Shown here in pieces: positions 10,017 to 19,672 of a stretch of DNA of 64,000 nucleotides; within the stretch, counting starts at the first letter, position 1; each line of letters starts with the position of its first letter. The position numbers were made by a program, and so were the translations under genes. The stretch comes from Blattabacterium cuenoti (lineage in GTDB: Bacteria; Bacteroidota; Bacteroidia; Flavobacteriales; Blattabacteriaceae). Where the stretch lies: assembly GCF_014252335.1 (NCBI RefSeq), contig NZ_CP059218.1, positions 325,800-389,799 of the forward strand, given 5' to 3'. The notes under the pieces were generated by a model that was not told where the DNA came from, did no database searches, and saw only the letters and a program-made list of their open reading frames with translations.

Positions 10017-10646
10017 ATGTCATTTACCCTACCAAAATTAAATTATGCATATGATGAACTTGAACCATATATCGATAGAAAAACAATGGAAATTCATCAT
10101 CAAAAACATCATGCTATATATACAAATAACTTAAATAATGCTATACGTCAAACAGATATGGATAATATTTCCATAGAAAAAATTTTAAGAAGATCACATA
10201 TTGAGGATCAAAAAATTAAAAATAATAGTGGAGGATATTATAATCATAATTTTTTTTGGAAAATTTTAATTCCAAATAAACAAATGACCGCCCCTAGTGA
10301 ATATTTAATGAATATTATTAATAACAGGTTTCAATCTTTTAATTTTTTCAAAAACGAATTTTCTTCCATTGCTATCAATCATTTTGGTTCTGGATGGGCT
10401 TGGTTATGTCTTAATCCAACAAATAATAAACTCACTATTATTTCTACAAATAATCAAGATAATCCATTAATGTTAGGAATAAAACATGATCATGCTGGAT
10501 ATCCAATCCTAGGATTAGATCTTTGGGAACATGCATATTATTTACAATATCAAAATAGACGTATTGATTATATTTCATCGTTTTGGAACATTATTAATTG
10601 GAAACAAGTAGAAAAAAATTATACACAATCTATTAATATGAAGTAA
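10017..10646 (+). CDS. sodA: Superoxide dismutase, Mn/Fe family
   Basis: Converts superoxide to oxygen and hydrogen peroxide. The start at 10017 gives MSFTLPKLNYAYD, the normal family N-terminus; the longer frame from 9981 adds 12 unconserved residues and would begin inside the promoter box. The protein has 209 residues. Metal ligands are His27, His77, Asp168 and His172 (DLWEHAYY). GSGWAWL and the STNNQDNPLM stretch favour the manganese type, but metal choice is inferred. In SGGYYNH the residue after the two glycines is tyrosine where MnSOD usually has histidine. This is the only oxidative-stress enzyme in the window. Confidence 0.95.
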   Translation: MSFTLPKLNYAYDELEPYIDRKTMEIHHQKHHAIYTNNLNNAIRQTDMDNISIEKILRRSHIEDQKIKNNSGGYYNHNFFWKILIPNKQMTAPSEYLMNIINNRFQSFNFFKNEFSSIAINHFGSGWAWLCLNPTNNKLTIISTNNQDNPLMLGIKHDHAGYPILGLDLWEHAYYLQYQNRRIDYISSFWNIINWKQVEKNYTQSINMK

Positions 10647-10836
10647 TTAAGTGGTAAAATTACCAACTAAATTTTATAATAATTTAGCAATAACATTCAA
10701 CTAACAACCAATATATATTACATTATATGATATACCAATCAAATATTACATTATCAAATGATGTAGTCAAAATATCTATGTAGATAAATGTTGCATAATT
10801 TTATATGATGAATTATGGTATGGTATATGATGCTAT

Positions 10837-10907
10837 GGCACTGTGGCCGATTGGAAAGGCAGAGGTCTGCAAAACCTTTTATAGCGGTTCGATTCCGCTC
10901 GGTGCCT
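10837..10907 (+). tRNA. trnC: tRNA-Cys (GCA)
   Basis: A 71-nt cloverleaf. The acceptor GGCACTG pairs with CGGTGCC (one T-G pair), with discriminator T as usual for tRNA-Cys. The anticodon loop CTGCAAA carries GCA and the T arm is GCGGTTCGATTCCGC. A run of six T (10907-10912) follows directly and may end transcription. It lies in the 318-bp gap between sodA and hemD. The rest of that gap (10647-10836 and 10908-10964) shows no gene. Confidence 0.97.
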
Positions 10908-10964
10908 TTTTTATATTTTTATGAATAATTGCATTAAGTTGTAAATTTATTTGTTTTATATTTT

Positions 10965-11705
10965 ATGAAAATCAATAATATCCTAATTTCTCAAACTATA
11001 AAAAATTTAAATTCACCATATCTAAAACTTAGAAAAAATAAAAATGTAAAAATAGATTTTAGATCTTTTATAGATATTCAAGGAGTTTCAAATATTGAAA
11101 TTTTAAAACAAAAAATAAATTTTGCTGATTTTACAGAAGTTATTTTTCTTAGTAAAAATTCTATAGATTATTATTTTAGACTTTCTAAATCCATGAAATT
11201 TCAAATACCTGTAAATATGCAATATATCTGTTTAACAGAATCAATTGCAAATTATTTACAAAAATATATAGTTTATAGAAAAAGAAAAGTACATATTGGT
11301 AATATGTATTTCCAAGACATCATTCCATATATCAACCAACATTCTAATGAAAGATTTCTTCTTCCTTCTTCAAATACATTAAACCCAGAAATTTCCAAAA
11401 TGTTAAATCAATTAAATGTTTCTTGGAAAAGAGCAATTTTATATAAAACTACTTATAGTAATTTATCTGATTTAAAACACATATATTATTATGATCTACT
11501 AGTTTTCTTTAGTCCTATATGTATTAAATCTTTATTTGAAAATTTTCCCAAATTTCATCAAAGACATACACAAATAGCTACTTTTGGACAAAGTACTTTA
11601 GATGCTGCATACAAAGCAGGATTAAAAATTTCTATCACTGCTCCTACTCCAGAAAATCCATCTATGATGAAAGCATTAGAAAAATATATTAAAGATAAAA
11701 CATAA
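10965..11705 (+). CDS. hemD: Uroporphyrinogen-III synthase family protein
   Basis: 246 residues that fit the Bacteroidota HemD-type family. The fold has two Rossmann-like halves, with recognisable family stretches such as VKIDFRSFIDIQGVS near the N-terminus, EVIFLSKNSIDYYFR, YLQKYIVYRKRKV, LLVFFSPICIKSLFENFP and a C-terminal APTPENPSM. HemD closes hydroxymethylbilane to uroporphyrinogen III, the precursor of heme and siroheme. Sequence conservation in the family is low, so I rely on these Bacteroidota-specific stretches. It follows tRNA-Cys and ends 3 bp from convergent glmS. Siroheme would be needed if a sulfite reductase works with the CysJ-like protein at 19669. Confidence 0.85.
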   Translation: MKINNILISQTIKNLNSPYLKLRKNKNVKIDFRSFIDIQGVSNIEILKQKINFADFTEVIFLSKNSIDYYFRLSKSMKFQIPVNMQYICLTESIANYLQKYIVYRKRKVHIGNMYFQDIIPYINQHSNERFLLPSSNTLNPEISKMLNQLNVSWKRAILYKTTYSNLSDLKHIYYYDLLVFFSPICIKSLFENFPKFHQRHTQIATFGQSTLDAAYKAGLKISITAPTPENPSMMKALEKYIKDKT

Positions 11706-11708
11706 TTT

Positions 11709-13559
11709 TTATTCTACTGTTACAGATTTAGCCAAATTTCTTGGTTGATCTACATTTTTTCCTCTTATATAAGCAATTTTATAAGCTAATAGTTGAAGAG
11801 GTAAAACTGTTAATATTGGACTTAATTCTTCAGAAATTTTTGGAATTTCAATGATATGATCTGCTAACATACTTGCTTGAAAATCACCTTTATTAACAAT
11901 AGCAATAATTTTACCTTTTCTAGCTTTAATTTCTTGAATATTTCCTATAATTTTTTCATAAACACTATTTTGTGTAGCAATAATAACTACAGGCATTTTT
12001 TCATCAATTAAAGCAATAGGTCCATGTTTCATTTCAGCTGCAGGATATCCTTCTGCATGAATGTAGGAAATTTCTTTTAATTTTAAAGCTCCTTCTAAAG
12101 CAACTGGAAAATTTATTCCCCTACCTAAATAAAGAAAATTTTCAACATTATGATAATTTATAGATATTTTATCAATAATATTATCAATTTTTAAAGTAGT
12201 TTTCACTTTTTCTGTAATTGATCCAAGTTCTTTACACAATAATTTATAACGATAATTTGTGATTTTAGATCGTTGCTTACCAATTTTTAAAGCTAATAAA
12301 AATAAGACCGTAATCTGAGCAGTAAAAGATTTTGTAGATGCTACTCCTATTTCAGGCCCAGCATGAGTATACATACCAGCATCAACATTTCTTGCAATAA
12401 ATGATCCAACAACATTACAAATTCCAAATACAAATGCTCCCTTTTCTTTTGCTAATTTTAATGCGGCTATAGTATCAGCAGTTTCACCTGACTGAGAAAT
12501 AACAATGACTATGTCTTTTTTTTCTATAATTGGATTTCTATATCTAAATTCTGAGGCATACTCTACTTCTACTGGTACTTTAGCAAAATCTTCTAATAAA
12601 TATTCTCCAATTAAACTAGCATGCCAAGAAGTTCCACAAGCTACTATTGTAATAGATTTTGCATTAATAAATCTATCTATATTAGATTCAATTCCTTCTA
12701 TACATATTAATTCATTAGATAATCTACCACGTAAAGTATCAAAAATTGTTTTTGGTTGTTCATATATTTCTTTCAACATAAAATATTGATATCCACCTTT
12801 TTCAATTTTTTTTAAATTAATATGAAGTTCTCTAATACTAGGACTTAATTTATGATTATTTGTAATTTGACGTAGATCTAATTCATTATTTCTTTTTAAA
12901 ATTGCCATTTCTCCATCTTTCAAATCAAGGACATTTCTAGTATAATTTAAAAATGGAATAGGATCAGATGCAATAAAAAATTCTTTATCATTAATTCCTA
13001 ATGCTAGCGGACTACCTAATTTAGCTATAACAATTCTTTCTGGATGTGATTTTTCTACTATAGCTATAGAATATGCTCCTATTATTTCATTTAAAGAAAT
13101 TCTAACTGCTTCTTCTAAAGATAATTTATTTTCATTTTTAATATATTCAATCAAATTAACTAATACTTCTGTATCTGTTTTACTCTTAAAAGTAAATCCT
13201 TTGTTTGATAAAATAATTTTAATAGCATGATAATTTTCTATTATGCCATTATGAATTAAAATAAGTTCATTAGAATTTGAAACATGAGGATGTGCATTAA
13301 TATCATTAGGAATTCCATGTGTTGCCCATCTAGTATGTCCTATTCCTGTTGTTCCTTTTTTTCCTTTTATGTTGATATTATATGATATTTTTTTTTCTAG
13401 TTCACATACACGACCTTTTGTTTTATATAAACAATATCCTCCATCATACAAAATTGCAATTCCAGAACTATCATAACCACGGTATTCCAATTTTTTTAAT
13501 CCATTAATAATAATTGGATACGCATCTCTATATCCTAAATAACCAATTATGCCACACAT
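11709..13559 (-). CDS. glmS: Glutamine--fructose-6-phosphate aminotransferase (isomerizing)
   Basis: Makes glucosamine 6-phosphate from fructose 6-phosphate and glutamine, the first step to UDP-GlcNAc for peptidoglycan and lipid A. The N-terminal class II glutaminase starts MCGIIGY, with nucleophile Cys2 after Met removal. Two SIS sugar-isomerase domains follow, with CGTSWHASL and SQSGETADT marking the first. The C-terminus DQPRNLAKSVTVE is canonical. It has 616 residues, a full length. No glmS-ribozyme-like leader is evident in the 48 bp to the upstream glgA-like gene, with which it is probably co-transcribed. Confidence 0.98.
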   Translation of the reverse strand: MCGIIGYLGYRDAYPIIINGLKKLEYRGYDSSGIAILYDGGYCLYKTKGRVCELEKKISYNINIKGKKGTTGIGHTRWATHGIPNDINAHPHVSNSNELILIHNGIIENYHAIKIILSNKGFTFKSKTDTEVLVNLIEYIKNENKLSLEEAVRISLNEIIGAYSIAIVEKSHPERIVIAKLGSPLALGINDKEFFIASDPIPFLNYTRNVLDLKDGEMAILKRNNELDLRQITNNHKLSPSIRELHINLKKIEKGGYQYFMLKEIYEQPKTIFDTLRGRLSNELICIEGIESNIDRFINAKSITIVACGTSWHASLIGEYLLEDFAKVPVEVEYASEFRYRNPIIEKKDIVIVISQSGETADTIAALKLAKEKGAFVFGICNVVGSFIARNVDAGMYTHAGPEIGVASTKSFTAQITVLFLLALKIGKQRSKITNYRYKLLCKELGSITEKVKTTLKIDNIIDKISINYHNVENFLYLGRGINFPVALEGALKLKEISYIHAEGYPAAEMKHGPIALIDEKMPVVIIATQNSVYEKIIGNIQEIKARKGKIIAIVNKGDFQASMLADHIIEIPKISEELSPILTVLPLQLLAYKIAYIRGKNVDQPRNLAKSVTVE

Positions 13560-13607
13560 TAGAAATAATGAATTTGAGTTGTAGTTGATTTATTCATTAA
13601 TTTTCTA

Positions 13608-14417
13608 TCAAATAGTTTCTTGATAAAATTTTCTATAAACAGTTTCTATTTCTTCAAATGGATAATATTTGAAAAAATATAATTTATTTTCTTTTATATA
13701 ATTTTCTATTTCTTTCGGATAAGTCTCATCTCCTTTAATAATAGCATCTGAAAAAAACATACTCAATTTTAATAAATTGAAATAATTAGGATTAGGATGT
13801 TGTAATAATTTTAATTTATCAGTAATTATACCATCTAACTTGATTTTTCTAATAATTTCCTGATTTAAATTTCCTATAAAAGGTTTGTTATATATAGAAA
13901 CAATAATTTTTGAATTACTATACACTGAATCATGTTTATACATAGATTTTATATACAATGGAATCAAATAACTCATCCATCCATATAAATGAATTAAATC
14001 AGGTTTCCAATTTAATCTTTTTACAGTTTCTAATACACCTTTTGTAAAAAATAAAGATCTTTCATCATTATCAGAAAAAAACATTCCATTTTTATCTTCA
14101 TAAATAGCTTTTCGTTGAAAATATTCTTCATTATCTATAAAATAAACTTGTAGCCTAACATCAGGAATGGATGCAACTTTAATTAATAAAGGTTGATCAA
14201 TTTTATTAATAGTCAAATTCATGCCTGACAATCTAATTACTTCATGTAATTGATGTCGTCTTTCATTTATTAATCCAAAACGCGGCATGAATATACGTAC
14301 ATCATTTCCTATTGATTGCATAAACTTAGTGGCCTTTAAAACTGATAAAGAAATAATATTCTTTGGAGTGAAAGGAAATAACTCTGAAGTTACATATAAT
14401 ATACGTTTGCCTGTCAT
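13608..14417 (-). CDS. Glycogen/starch synthase N-domain protein (short Bacteroidota form)
   Basis: 269 residues, matching only the N-terminal catalytic domain of glycogen synthase (GT5). It opens GKRILYVTSELFPF and contains MPRFGLINERRHQLHEVIRLSG, YFIDNEEYF, DNDERSLFF and the stretch around PDLIHLYGWM (usually PDIIHxHGWxA). The C-terminal GT-B half with the ADP-glucose site is absent. I recall that Flavobacteria carry this short protein next to glmS and panC, so it is probably a family trait rather than a truncation here. The start at 14417 is chosen because MTGKRILYVTSE matches the family; a longer frame to 14462 is not conserved. The actual reaction is unknown. The second His of the HxHGW motif is Tyr. 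Confidence 0.75.
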   Translation of the reverse strand: MTGKRILYVTSELFPFTPKNIISLSVLKATKFMQSIGNDVRIFMPRFGLINERRHQLHEVIRLSGMNLTINKIDQPLLIKVASIPDVRLQVYFIDNEEYFQRKAIYEDKNGMFFSDNDERSLFFTKGVLETVKRLNWKPDLIHLYGWMSYLIPLYIKSMYKHDSVYSNSKIIVSIYNKPFIGNLNQEIIRKIKLDGIITDKLKLLQHPNPNYFNLLKLSMFFSDAIIKGDETYPKEIENYIKENKLYFFKYYPFEEIETVYRKFYQETI

Positions 14418-14584
14418 TTCAATTAAAAAAATTTTTATTTTGAATTTGTGAAAACTAAACAAGGGTCAATACAAAGATAATAAATAATATACAATCCTAA
14501 ATTGAATAAAAAAAATGTTTAGTTTTTATATAGAAAAAATTCTTCATATTTTTTAACTGTAAATTGATATTCTTTTTTTGTATT

Positions 14585-16522
14585 ATGAAAACAAAAAATC
14601 AACAAAAAAAAAATCATTTTGTTAATGCAGTTATCAATATAACTAATTATGGATATGCCTTTGTTGAGGTTAAAGGATTAAAAAAAGATATTTTTATTCC
14701 AAAACATAAAACTAATCATGCCATAGAAGGAGATTTGGTTTATGTAAAATATTTTATTCATAAATCAAATAACAAAATAGAAGGTGAAGTTATAAAAATA
14801 ATAAAACGAAAAAGAAAATATTTTGTAGGAATCTTAAAAATTAAACCTAAATATGGAGTAGTTATTATACACAATAATACTATACATATAGATATTGTAA
14901 TTACTAAAAATCAACTAAAAGGATATTGTAATGACGAAAAAGTTTTAGTAAAACTTATTTCATGGCCACAACATTCAAAACATCCTTTAGGTAAAATTAT
15001 TAAAACCTTTGGAGTTGTTGGAAAATATAACACAGAATTTTATTCTTTATTAGAAGAATATAACATTTCTTATGAATTTTCTAAAAAAGTAGAAAAAGAA
15101 GCTAAAAAAATTGCAAAAGAAAATCAAAAAAATTTGCAAAATAGAAGGGATATGCGAAATATTAATACTTTTACTATAGATCCTCTTGATGCAAAAGATT
15201 TTGATGATGCACTTTCCATTAGAAAATTACATTCCGATATATGGGAAATAGGAATTCATATTGCAGATGTTACTCATTATGTAAAAGAAGGAAGCGTATT
15301 AGATAAAGAAGCTTATACTCGTGCAACCTCCATTTATTTAGTTGGTAAAGTTATTCCTATGCTTCCAAAAATTTTATCTGATAATCTTTGTTCTTTACGT
15401 CCAAAACAAGATAAACTAAGTTTTTCATCTATTTTTAACATAGATAAACAAGGAACTATACTAAAAAGTTGGTTTGGTAAAACAATTATAAGATCAAAAA
15501 GACGATTTACTTATGAAGAAGTACAAAAAATTATTGATGAAAAAAAAGGTGACTTCTATGAAGAAATACATACTTTATTTTGTTTTTCTAAAAAACTTAT
15601 ACAAAAAAGATTAAGTAATGGATCCGTAATATTAGATAAGTTAGAATTAAAATTTAATTTAGATACACAGAATAATCCTATTAATATATATTTTGAAAAA
15701 AATAAAAAAGCACATTCTCTAATAGAAGAATTTATGTTATTAGCAAATAACAAAATTTCTGAATTTGTTAGTTTAACTTCTCAAGGACTACCATCAAACA
15801 ATATATATATTTACAGAGTTCATGACCAACCAGATATGAAAAAATTACTTATTTTAAAAAAAATCATCAAACCACTGGGATATTCTTTGAATATTAATAA
15901 AAATAATATTAAAAAATCTATTAATCAATTGTTAAAAAGTATACATGGAACATCTGAAAAAAATATGATTGAAAATTTAATTCTTCGTTCAATGAGTAAA
16001 GCAAAATATACTACTCAAAATATAGGTCATTATGGATTATCTTTTCTTTATTATACTCATTTTACTTCTCCAATTAGAAGATATTCTGATATCATGGCTC
16101 ATCGTTTGCTGAATCACTATTTAAATGATAGAGACAAACAACAATTACAATTAACAGAATATTACGAAAAAAAATTGATTTATTGTAGTAATAAAGAACG
16201 TATTGCTGTAGATTTAGAAAGAGAATTTACAAAATTTTTACAAGTAAAATACCTTAAGCAATTTATTGGAAATACATTTGAAGGTATTATTACTGGTTTT
16301 ACTGATTGGAATATGTATATTGAGTTACTACTTTTTCAAACAGAGGGAATAATACGATTAAAAGAGATTCAAGACGATATATACATATTAAATTCAGATA
16401 AATATAGTATAACAGGAGAAAAAACAAAAAAAATTTTTTATTTAGGAGATAAAATTGTAGTAAAAATTAAAAAAGTGAATTTAGAGAAAAAACAAATTAC
16501 TCTAGATTGGATTATTTCTTAA
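14585..16522 (+). CDS. rnr: Ribonuclease R
   Basis: 3'-to-5' exoribonuclease of the RNase II/R family. Order: N-terminal cold-shock-like RNA-binding region, then the RNB catalytic domain with TIDPLDAKDFDDA (about residues 197-209, the Mg-binding aspartates) and HFTSPIRRYSD near its end, then a C-terminal S1 domain. The start at 14585 gives MKTKNQQKKNH; an in-frame ATG 21 bp upstream adds only a hydrophobic heptapeptide. At 645 residues it is shorter than free-living relatives (about 720), mainly at the N-terminus. Divergent from the glgA-like gene, with 167 bp between. Likely the main RNA-turnover exonuclease encoded here. Confidence 0.95.
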   Translation: MKTKNQQKKNHFVNAVINITNYGYAFVEVKGLKKDIFIPKHKTNHAIEGDLVYVKYFIHKSNNKIEGEVIKIIKRKRKYFVGILKIKPKYGVVIIHNNTIHIDIVITKNQLKGYCNDEKVLVKLISWPQHSKHPLGKIIKTFGVVGKYNTEFYSLLEEYNISYEFSKKVEKEAKKIAKENQKNLQNRRDMRNINTFTIDPLDAKDFDDALSIRKLHSDIWEIGIHIADVTHYVKEGSVLDKEAYTRATSIYLVGKVIPMLPKILSDNLCSLRPKQDKLSFSSIFNIDKQGTILKSWFGKTIIRSKRRFTYEEVQKIIDEKKGDFYEEIHTLFCFSKKLIQKRLSNGSVILDKLELKFNLDTQNNPINIYFEKNKKAHSLIEEFMLLANNKISEFVSLTSQGLPSNNIYIYRVHDQPDMKKLLILKKIIKPLGYSLNINKNNIKKSINQLLKSIHGTSEKNMIENLILRSMSKAKYTTQNIGHYGLSFLYYTHFTSPIRRYSDIMAHRLLNHYLNDRDKQQLQLTEYYEKKLIYCSNKERIAVDLEREFTKFLQVKYLKQFIGNTFEGIITGFTDWNMYIELLLFQTEGIIRLKEIQDDIYILNSDKYSITGEKTKKIFYLGDKIVVKIKKVNLEKKQITLDWIIS

Positions 16523-16552
16523 ATCTTAAATAGTAAATAATAAATAGTTTGA

Positions 16553-17029
16553 TCAAACTCGTACAGAACTAGGAACAAATGTTGTATAATCACCTCCATT
16601 TTGTATAATGTCTCTTACAATACAAGAATTAATATAAGATTTACCATATGAAGATAACATAAAAATAGTTTCTATAAAATACTTATTATCTAATTGTTTA
16701 TTTAATTGTTTATTAGAATAATACAGATTTTTTTCGAATTCAAGATCTAATTGATTTCTTATTCCTCTTAATATAAAATTAGCTTTTTTTTTTATACAAA
16801 AAGAAATTGCTAATCCTGTAAATAACTCAATTTCTATATTAACAAAGTTTAAAAATGTTTTTTGTACCCATTCTTTTCTCCTGTTCAAAGAAAACATATT
16901 TTTTTTTTCTGTATTATTACCAATAGCTATAATAATTTTATCAAATAAATTTAAAGATCTAATAACAATATCATAATGTCCTAAAGTAATTGGATCAAAA
17001 GATCCAGGAAATATAGCAATTTTATTCAT
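16553..17029 (-). CDS. coaD: Phosphopantetheine adenylyltransferase
   Basis: Adenylates 4'-phosphopantetheine to dephospho-CoA, the next-to-last step of CoA synthesis. It starts MNKIAIFPGSFDP and has the nucleotidyltransferase TxGH motif in PITLGHYD. The LRGIRNQLDLEFEK region and the C-terminal GGDYTTFVPSSV are typical. The ISSS-VRE phosphate-binding element reads INSCIVRD, slightly divergent. The start at 17029 replaces an ATG four codons earlier that adds MFYV. It has 158 residues, a normal length. Convergent with rnr; the upstream gap of about 250 bp to the PBP gene has no visible gene. Confidence 0.95.
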   Translation of the reverse strand: MNKIAIFPGSFDPITLGHYDIVIRSLNLFDKIIIAIGNNTEKKNMFSLNRRKEWVQKTFLNFVNIEIELFTGLAISFCIKKKANFILRGIRNQLDLEFEKNLYYSNKQLNKQLDNKYFIETIFMLSSYGKSYINSCIVRDIIQNGGDYTTFVPSSVRV

Positions 17030-17281
17030 AACATAAAACAATACAATACATTTATTATCATAAAATCTACAACAAATTACAACATAAATGATTGGTTATT
17101 ATTATAAATACCACCCCCCACCCTAATAATGGCAGCACAATGCACAGTGTTTGTTAATTATAATAATGCAACATAATGCTAATCAAGTATATAATAATTA
17201 TTGCTTATTTAATTAATATAAAATTATGAATATTAAAATATGTATAAATCTATAAACAATTAACATAATAACTCCGATTAA
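17030..17281. other. 252-bp intergenic region with a C-rich patch
   Basis: Divergent spacer between coaD and the PBP gene. It contains a conspicuous C-rich patch at 17111-17123 (ccaccccccaccc) and the fairly balanced sequence ggcagcacaatgcacagtg at 17131-17149, in otherwise very AT-rich DNA. No tRNA fold or readable frame was found. It may hold promoters for both genes, but no exact TAnnTTTG box was seen. Confidence 0.4.
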
Positions 17282-19672
17282 GTGTATACAAAACAAAATC
17301 AAAAAATAAGTTTCTTCTTCCGATATTTTATTTTTTATTCTTGGATCTTCTTTTTTATAGGTATTTTTTCTTTATGTTTCATTTTTTATGCTGCATATAA
17401 AGGATACTTGGGGGTCTTGCCTAGCACAAAAGATATTGAAAATCCAATTATGGCAGTTGGATCAGAAGTCTATGATTATAACGGTATTTTACTTGGAAAA
17501 TTTTGTTCAGAAAATAGAATTATAATTAGTTATAAACAATTACCAAAACATCTTGTTAATGCACTAATAGCAAAAGAAGATATTAGATTTAAATTTCATT
17601 CCGGAATAGATGCAAAATCTTTGTTTCGAGCTATCCTTACATTTGGAAAAAAAGGAGGAGGAAGTACGATAACTCAACAATTAGCAAAATTACTTTTTAC
17701 TGGACCATCTGCTAAAAATAAATTACATAGAATTCATCAAAAATTATTGGAATGGGTAATGGCAATAGAATTAGAAAAACGTTATACAAAAGAAGAAATT
17801 ATAACAATGTATTATAATAAATTTGATTTTTTATATAACGCAAAAGGTATAGAACAAGCTTCAAATACATACTTTAATAAAAAAGCATATGAATTAAATT
17901 TAGGAGAATGTGCCACTTTAGTTGGAATGTTAGAAAATCCTTCTTTATTTAACCCCAAATTAAATCCTAATAGGTCAAAAAAACAAAGAAATAGAGTTTT
18001 ATATAAAATGAAAAAATATCATTTTTTAAATCAAGAAAAATATAACAAAGAATTAACAAAACCTATAAAAATGCACTTTAGAATCCAAAAACATAATTTT
18101 GAATTATTAACTTATTACGGTGATTTTTTGAAAAAAGAAATTAAAAAAGCATTAACTGATTATGAAATGAAAACGGGTCTACAACTAGATGTATATTCTA
18201 GTGGATTAAAAATATATACATCTATTGATGCGAAAATGCAAAATTATGCGGAACAATCAGTAAAACAACATCTTAAAAAATTACAAATAATATTCGATCA
18301 TTCTCAAAAAACGAATACAAATGCCCCGTTTTTAAATATTAATCAAAAAAAAACTAATAGAATTATTTTATCTGCTATTAAAAGAACAAACTTTTATCAA
18401 ATTCTTAAAAAACAAGGACTTAACGAAAAAAACATAATAAAACAATTGAAACTACCACATAAGATAAAATTATTTACTTGGAATGGACCAAAACAAGTTT
18501 TCATGTCTCCATGGAATTTTATTCGTTATCAAAAAAAAATTATTCAAGCTGGGTTATTATCTATCGAACCACAAACTGGATATATTAAAGCATGGGTAGG
18601 TGGTATCGATTTTAATTATTTTCAATATGATCATGTAGCAAAAACACAACGTCAAGTAGGTTCTATTTTTAAACCAATTTTATATGCTTCTGCAATTAAA
18701 GAATTGCATTATAATCCTTGTACTCAAATTTCTAATGATAAATTCCATTTTGGAAAATGGACCCCTAAAAATTCAAATGGAAAATATGGTGGATCTATAA
18801 CTTTAAAAGATGGATTAGCTTATTCCATCAATACTATTTCAGCTAGAATTATGGAAAAACTTTCTCCAAAACCAGTTATAAATTTAGCAAAACAAATGGG
18901 AATTAAATCTACAATTCTAGAAAATCCTTCTATTGCACTTGGATCATCAGATTTAACTTTGTATGAAATGACTGGTGCTTTTAATACATTTACAAATTAT
19001 GGAATTTATGTTAAACCAAGTATTTTAATAAAAATTGAAGATAGATATGGCAAAATCATTACAACAGAACATATAAATTTCATTAGTAGAAACCAAGTGC
19101 TTAGCGAAGAAGAATCATATATAATGTTAAAATTAATGCAAGGTGTTATACAATATGGAACTGCTAAACGATTATATAAATATTATAATTTGTCAGGAAT
19201 AGATATTGCAGGAAAAACAGGAACTACTAATAATAATTCTGATGGATGGTTTATTGGCATGGTACCCAATTTAACTACTGGAGTATGGGTAGGATGGGAA
19301 GATAGAGATTCTCATTTTAATAATATTATATTAGGACAAGGTGCACATATGGCATTACCAATATGGGCTTATTATATGAATCGTTTATATCAAGATAGTA
19401 ATATGATTTATAATGAAAACATTTCTTTTCATAAACCAGAAAATTATTATGATTATTGGTATCAATGTTATGAAAATACATTGGAACACCATCAATCAAA
19501 TAATCCAAATGAAAACGATAAATCAAATAATCCAAATGAAAACGATAAATCAAATAATCCAAATGAAAACAATCTACCAAATCATCTAAATGAACACGAT
19601 AAATCAAATCCAAATAACAAGGGAAGGGAAACAATGAATAAAATTTTACAAAACATTATAAAATCAATTTAA
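17282..19672 (+). CDS. mrcA: Bifunctional penicillin-binding protein 1A (transglycosylase/transpeptidase)
   Basis: Polymerises and cross-links peptidoglycan. A membrane anchor lies at about residues 14-38. The GT51 glycosyltransferase domain follows, with Glu99-Asp100 in AKEDIRFKFHSGID and GGGSTITQQLAK (126-136). The transpeptidase has SIFK (Ser461, Lys464), SIN (515-517) and KTGT (645-648). The start is a GTG directly preceded by an in-frame TAA, so no longer form exists. The C-terminus (about 739-775) is an Asn-rich tandem repeat. With glmS and asd this indicates a retained cell wall. Its end overlaps convergent cysJ-like DNA by 4 bp. It has 796 residues, a normal class A size. Confidence 0.96.
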   Translation: MYTKQNQKISFFFRYFIFYSWIFFFIGIFSLCFIFYAAYKGYLGVLPSTKDIENPIMAVGSEVYDYNGILLGKFCSENRIIISYKQLPKHLVNALIAKEDIRFKFHSGIDAKSLFRAILTFGKKGGGSTITQQLAKLLFTGPSAKNKLHRIHQKLLEWVMAIELEKRYTKEEIITMYYNKFDFLYNAKGIEQASNTYFNKKAYELNLGECATLVGMLENPSLFNPKLNPNRSKKQRNRVLYKMKKYHFLNQEKYNKELTKPIKMHFRIQKHNFELLTYYGDFLKKEIKKALTDYEMKTGLQLDVYSSGLKIYTSIDAKMQNYAEQSVKQHLKKLQIIFDHSQKTNTNAPFLNINQKKTNRIILSAIKRTNFYQILKKQGLNEKNIIKQLKLPHKIKLFTWNGPKQVFMSPWNFIRYQKKIIQAGLLSIEPQTGYIKAWVGGIDFNYFQYDHVAKTQRQVGSIFKPILYASAIKELHYNPCTQISNDKFHFGKWTPKNSNGKYGGSITLKDGLAYSINTISARIMEKLSPKPVINLAKQMGIKSTILENPSIALGSSDLTLYEMTGAFNTFTNYGIYVKPSILIKIEDRYGKIITTEHINFISRNQVLSEEESYIMLKLMQGVIQYGTAKRLYKYYNLSGIDIAGKTGTTNNNSDGWFIGMVPNLTTGVWVGWEDRDSHFNNIILGQGAHMALPIWAYYMNRLYQDSNMIYNENISFHKPENYYDYWYQCYENTLEHHQSNNPNENDKSNNPNENDKSNNPNENNLPNHLNEHDKSNPNNKGRETMNKILQNIIKSI
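19496..19603 (+). repeat. 27-bp tandem repeat, four copies, in PBP1 C-terminus
   Basis: Unit of 27 bp encoding SNNPNENDK. Copies are 19496-19522 and 19523-19549 (identical), 19550-19576 (diverged end) and 19577-19603 (more diverged); a partial fifth copy follows. The repeat keeps the reading frame and lies after all catalytic motifs. Confidence 0.95.

Noticed and set aside
17042-17281. Possible tRNA or small gene before the PBP gene
   Set aside because: No cloverleaf and no readable frame; kept only as an intergenic note.
19326-19634. 102-codon minus-strand open frame with YRFHLDYLI repeats
   Set aside because: Antisense of the PBP1 C-terminal repeat; explained by the coding strand.
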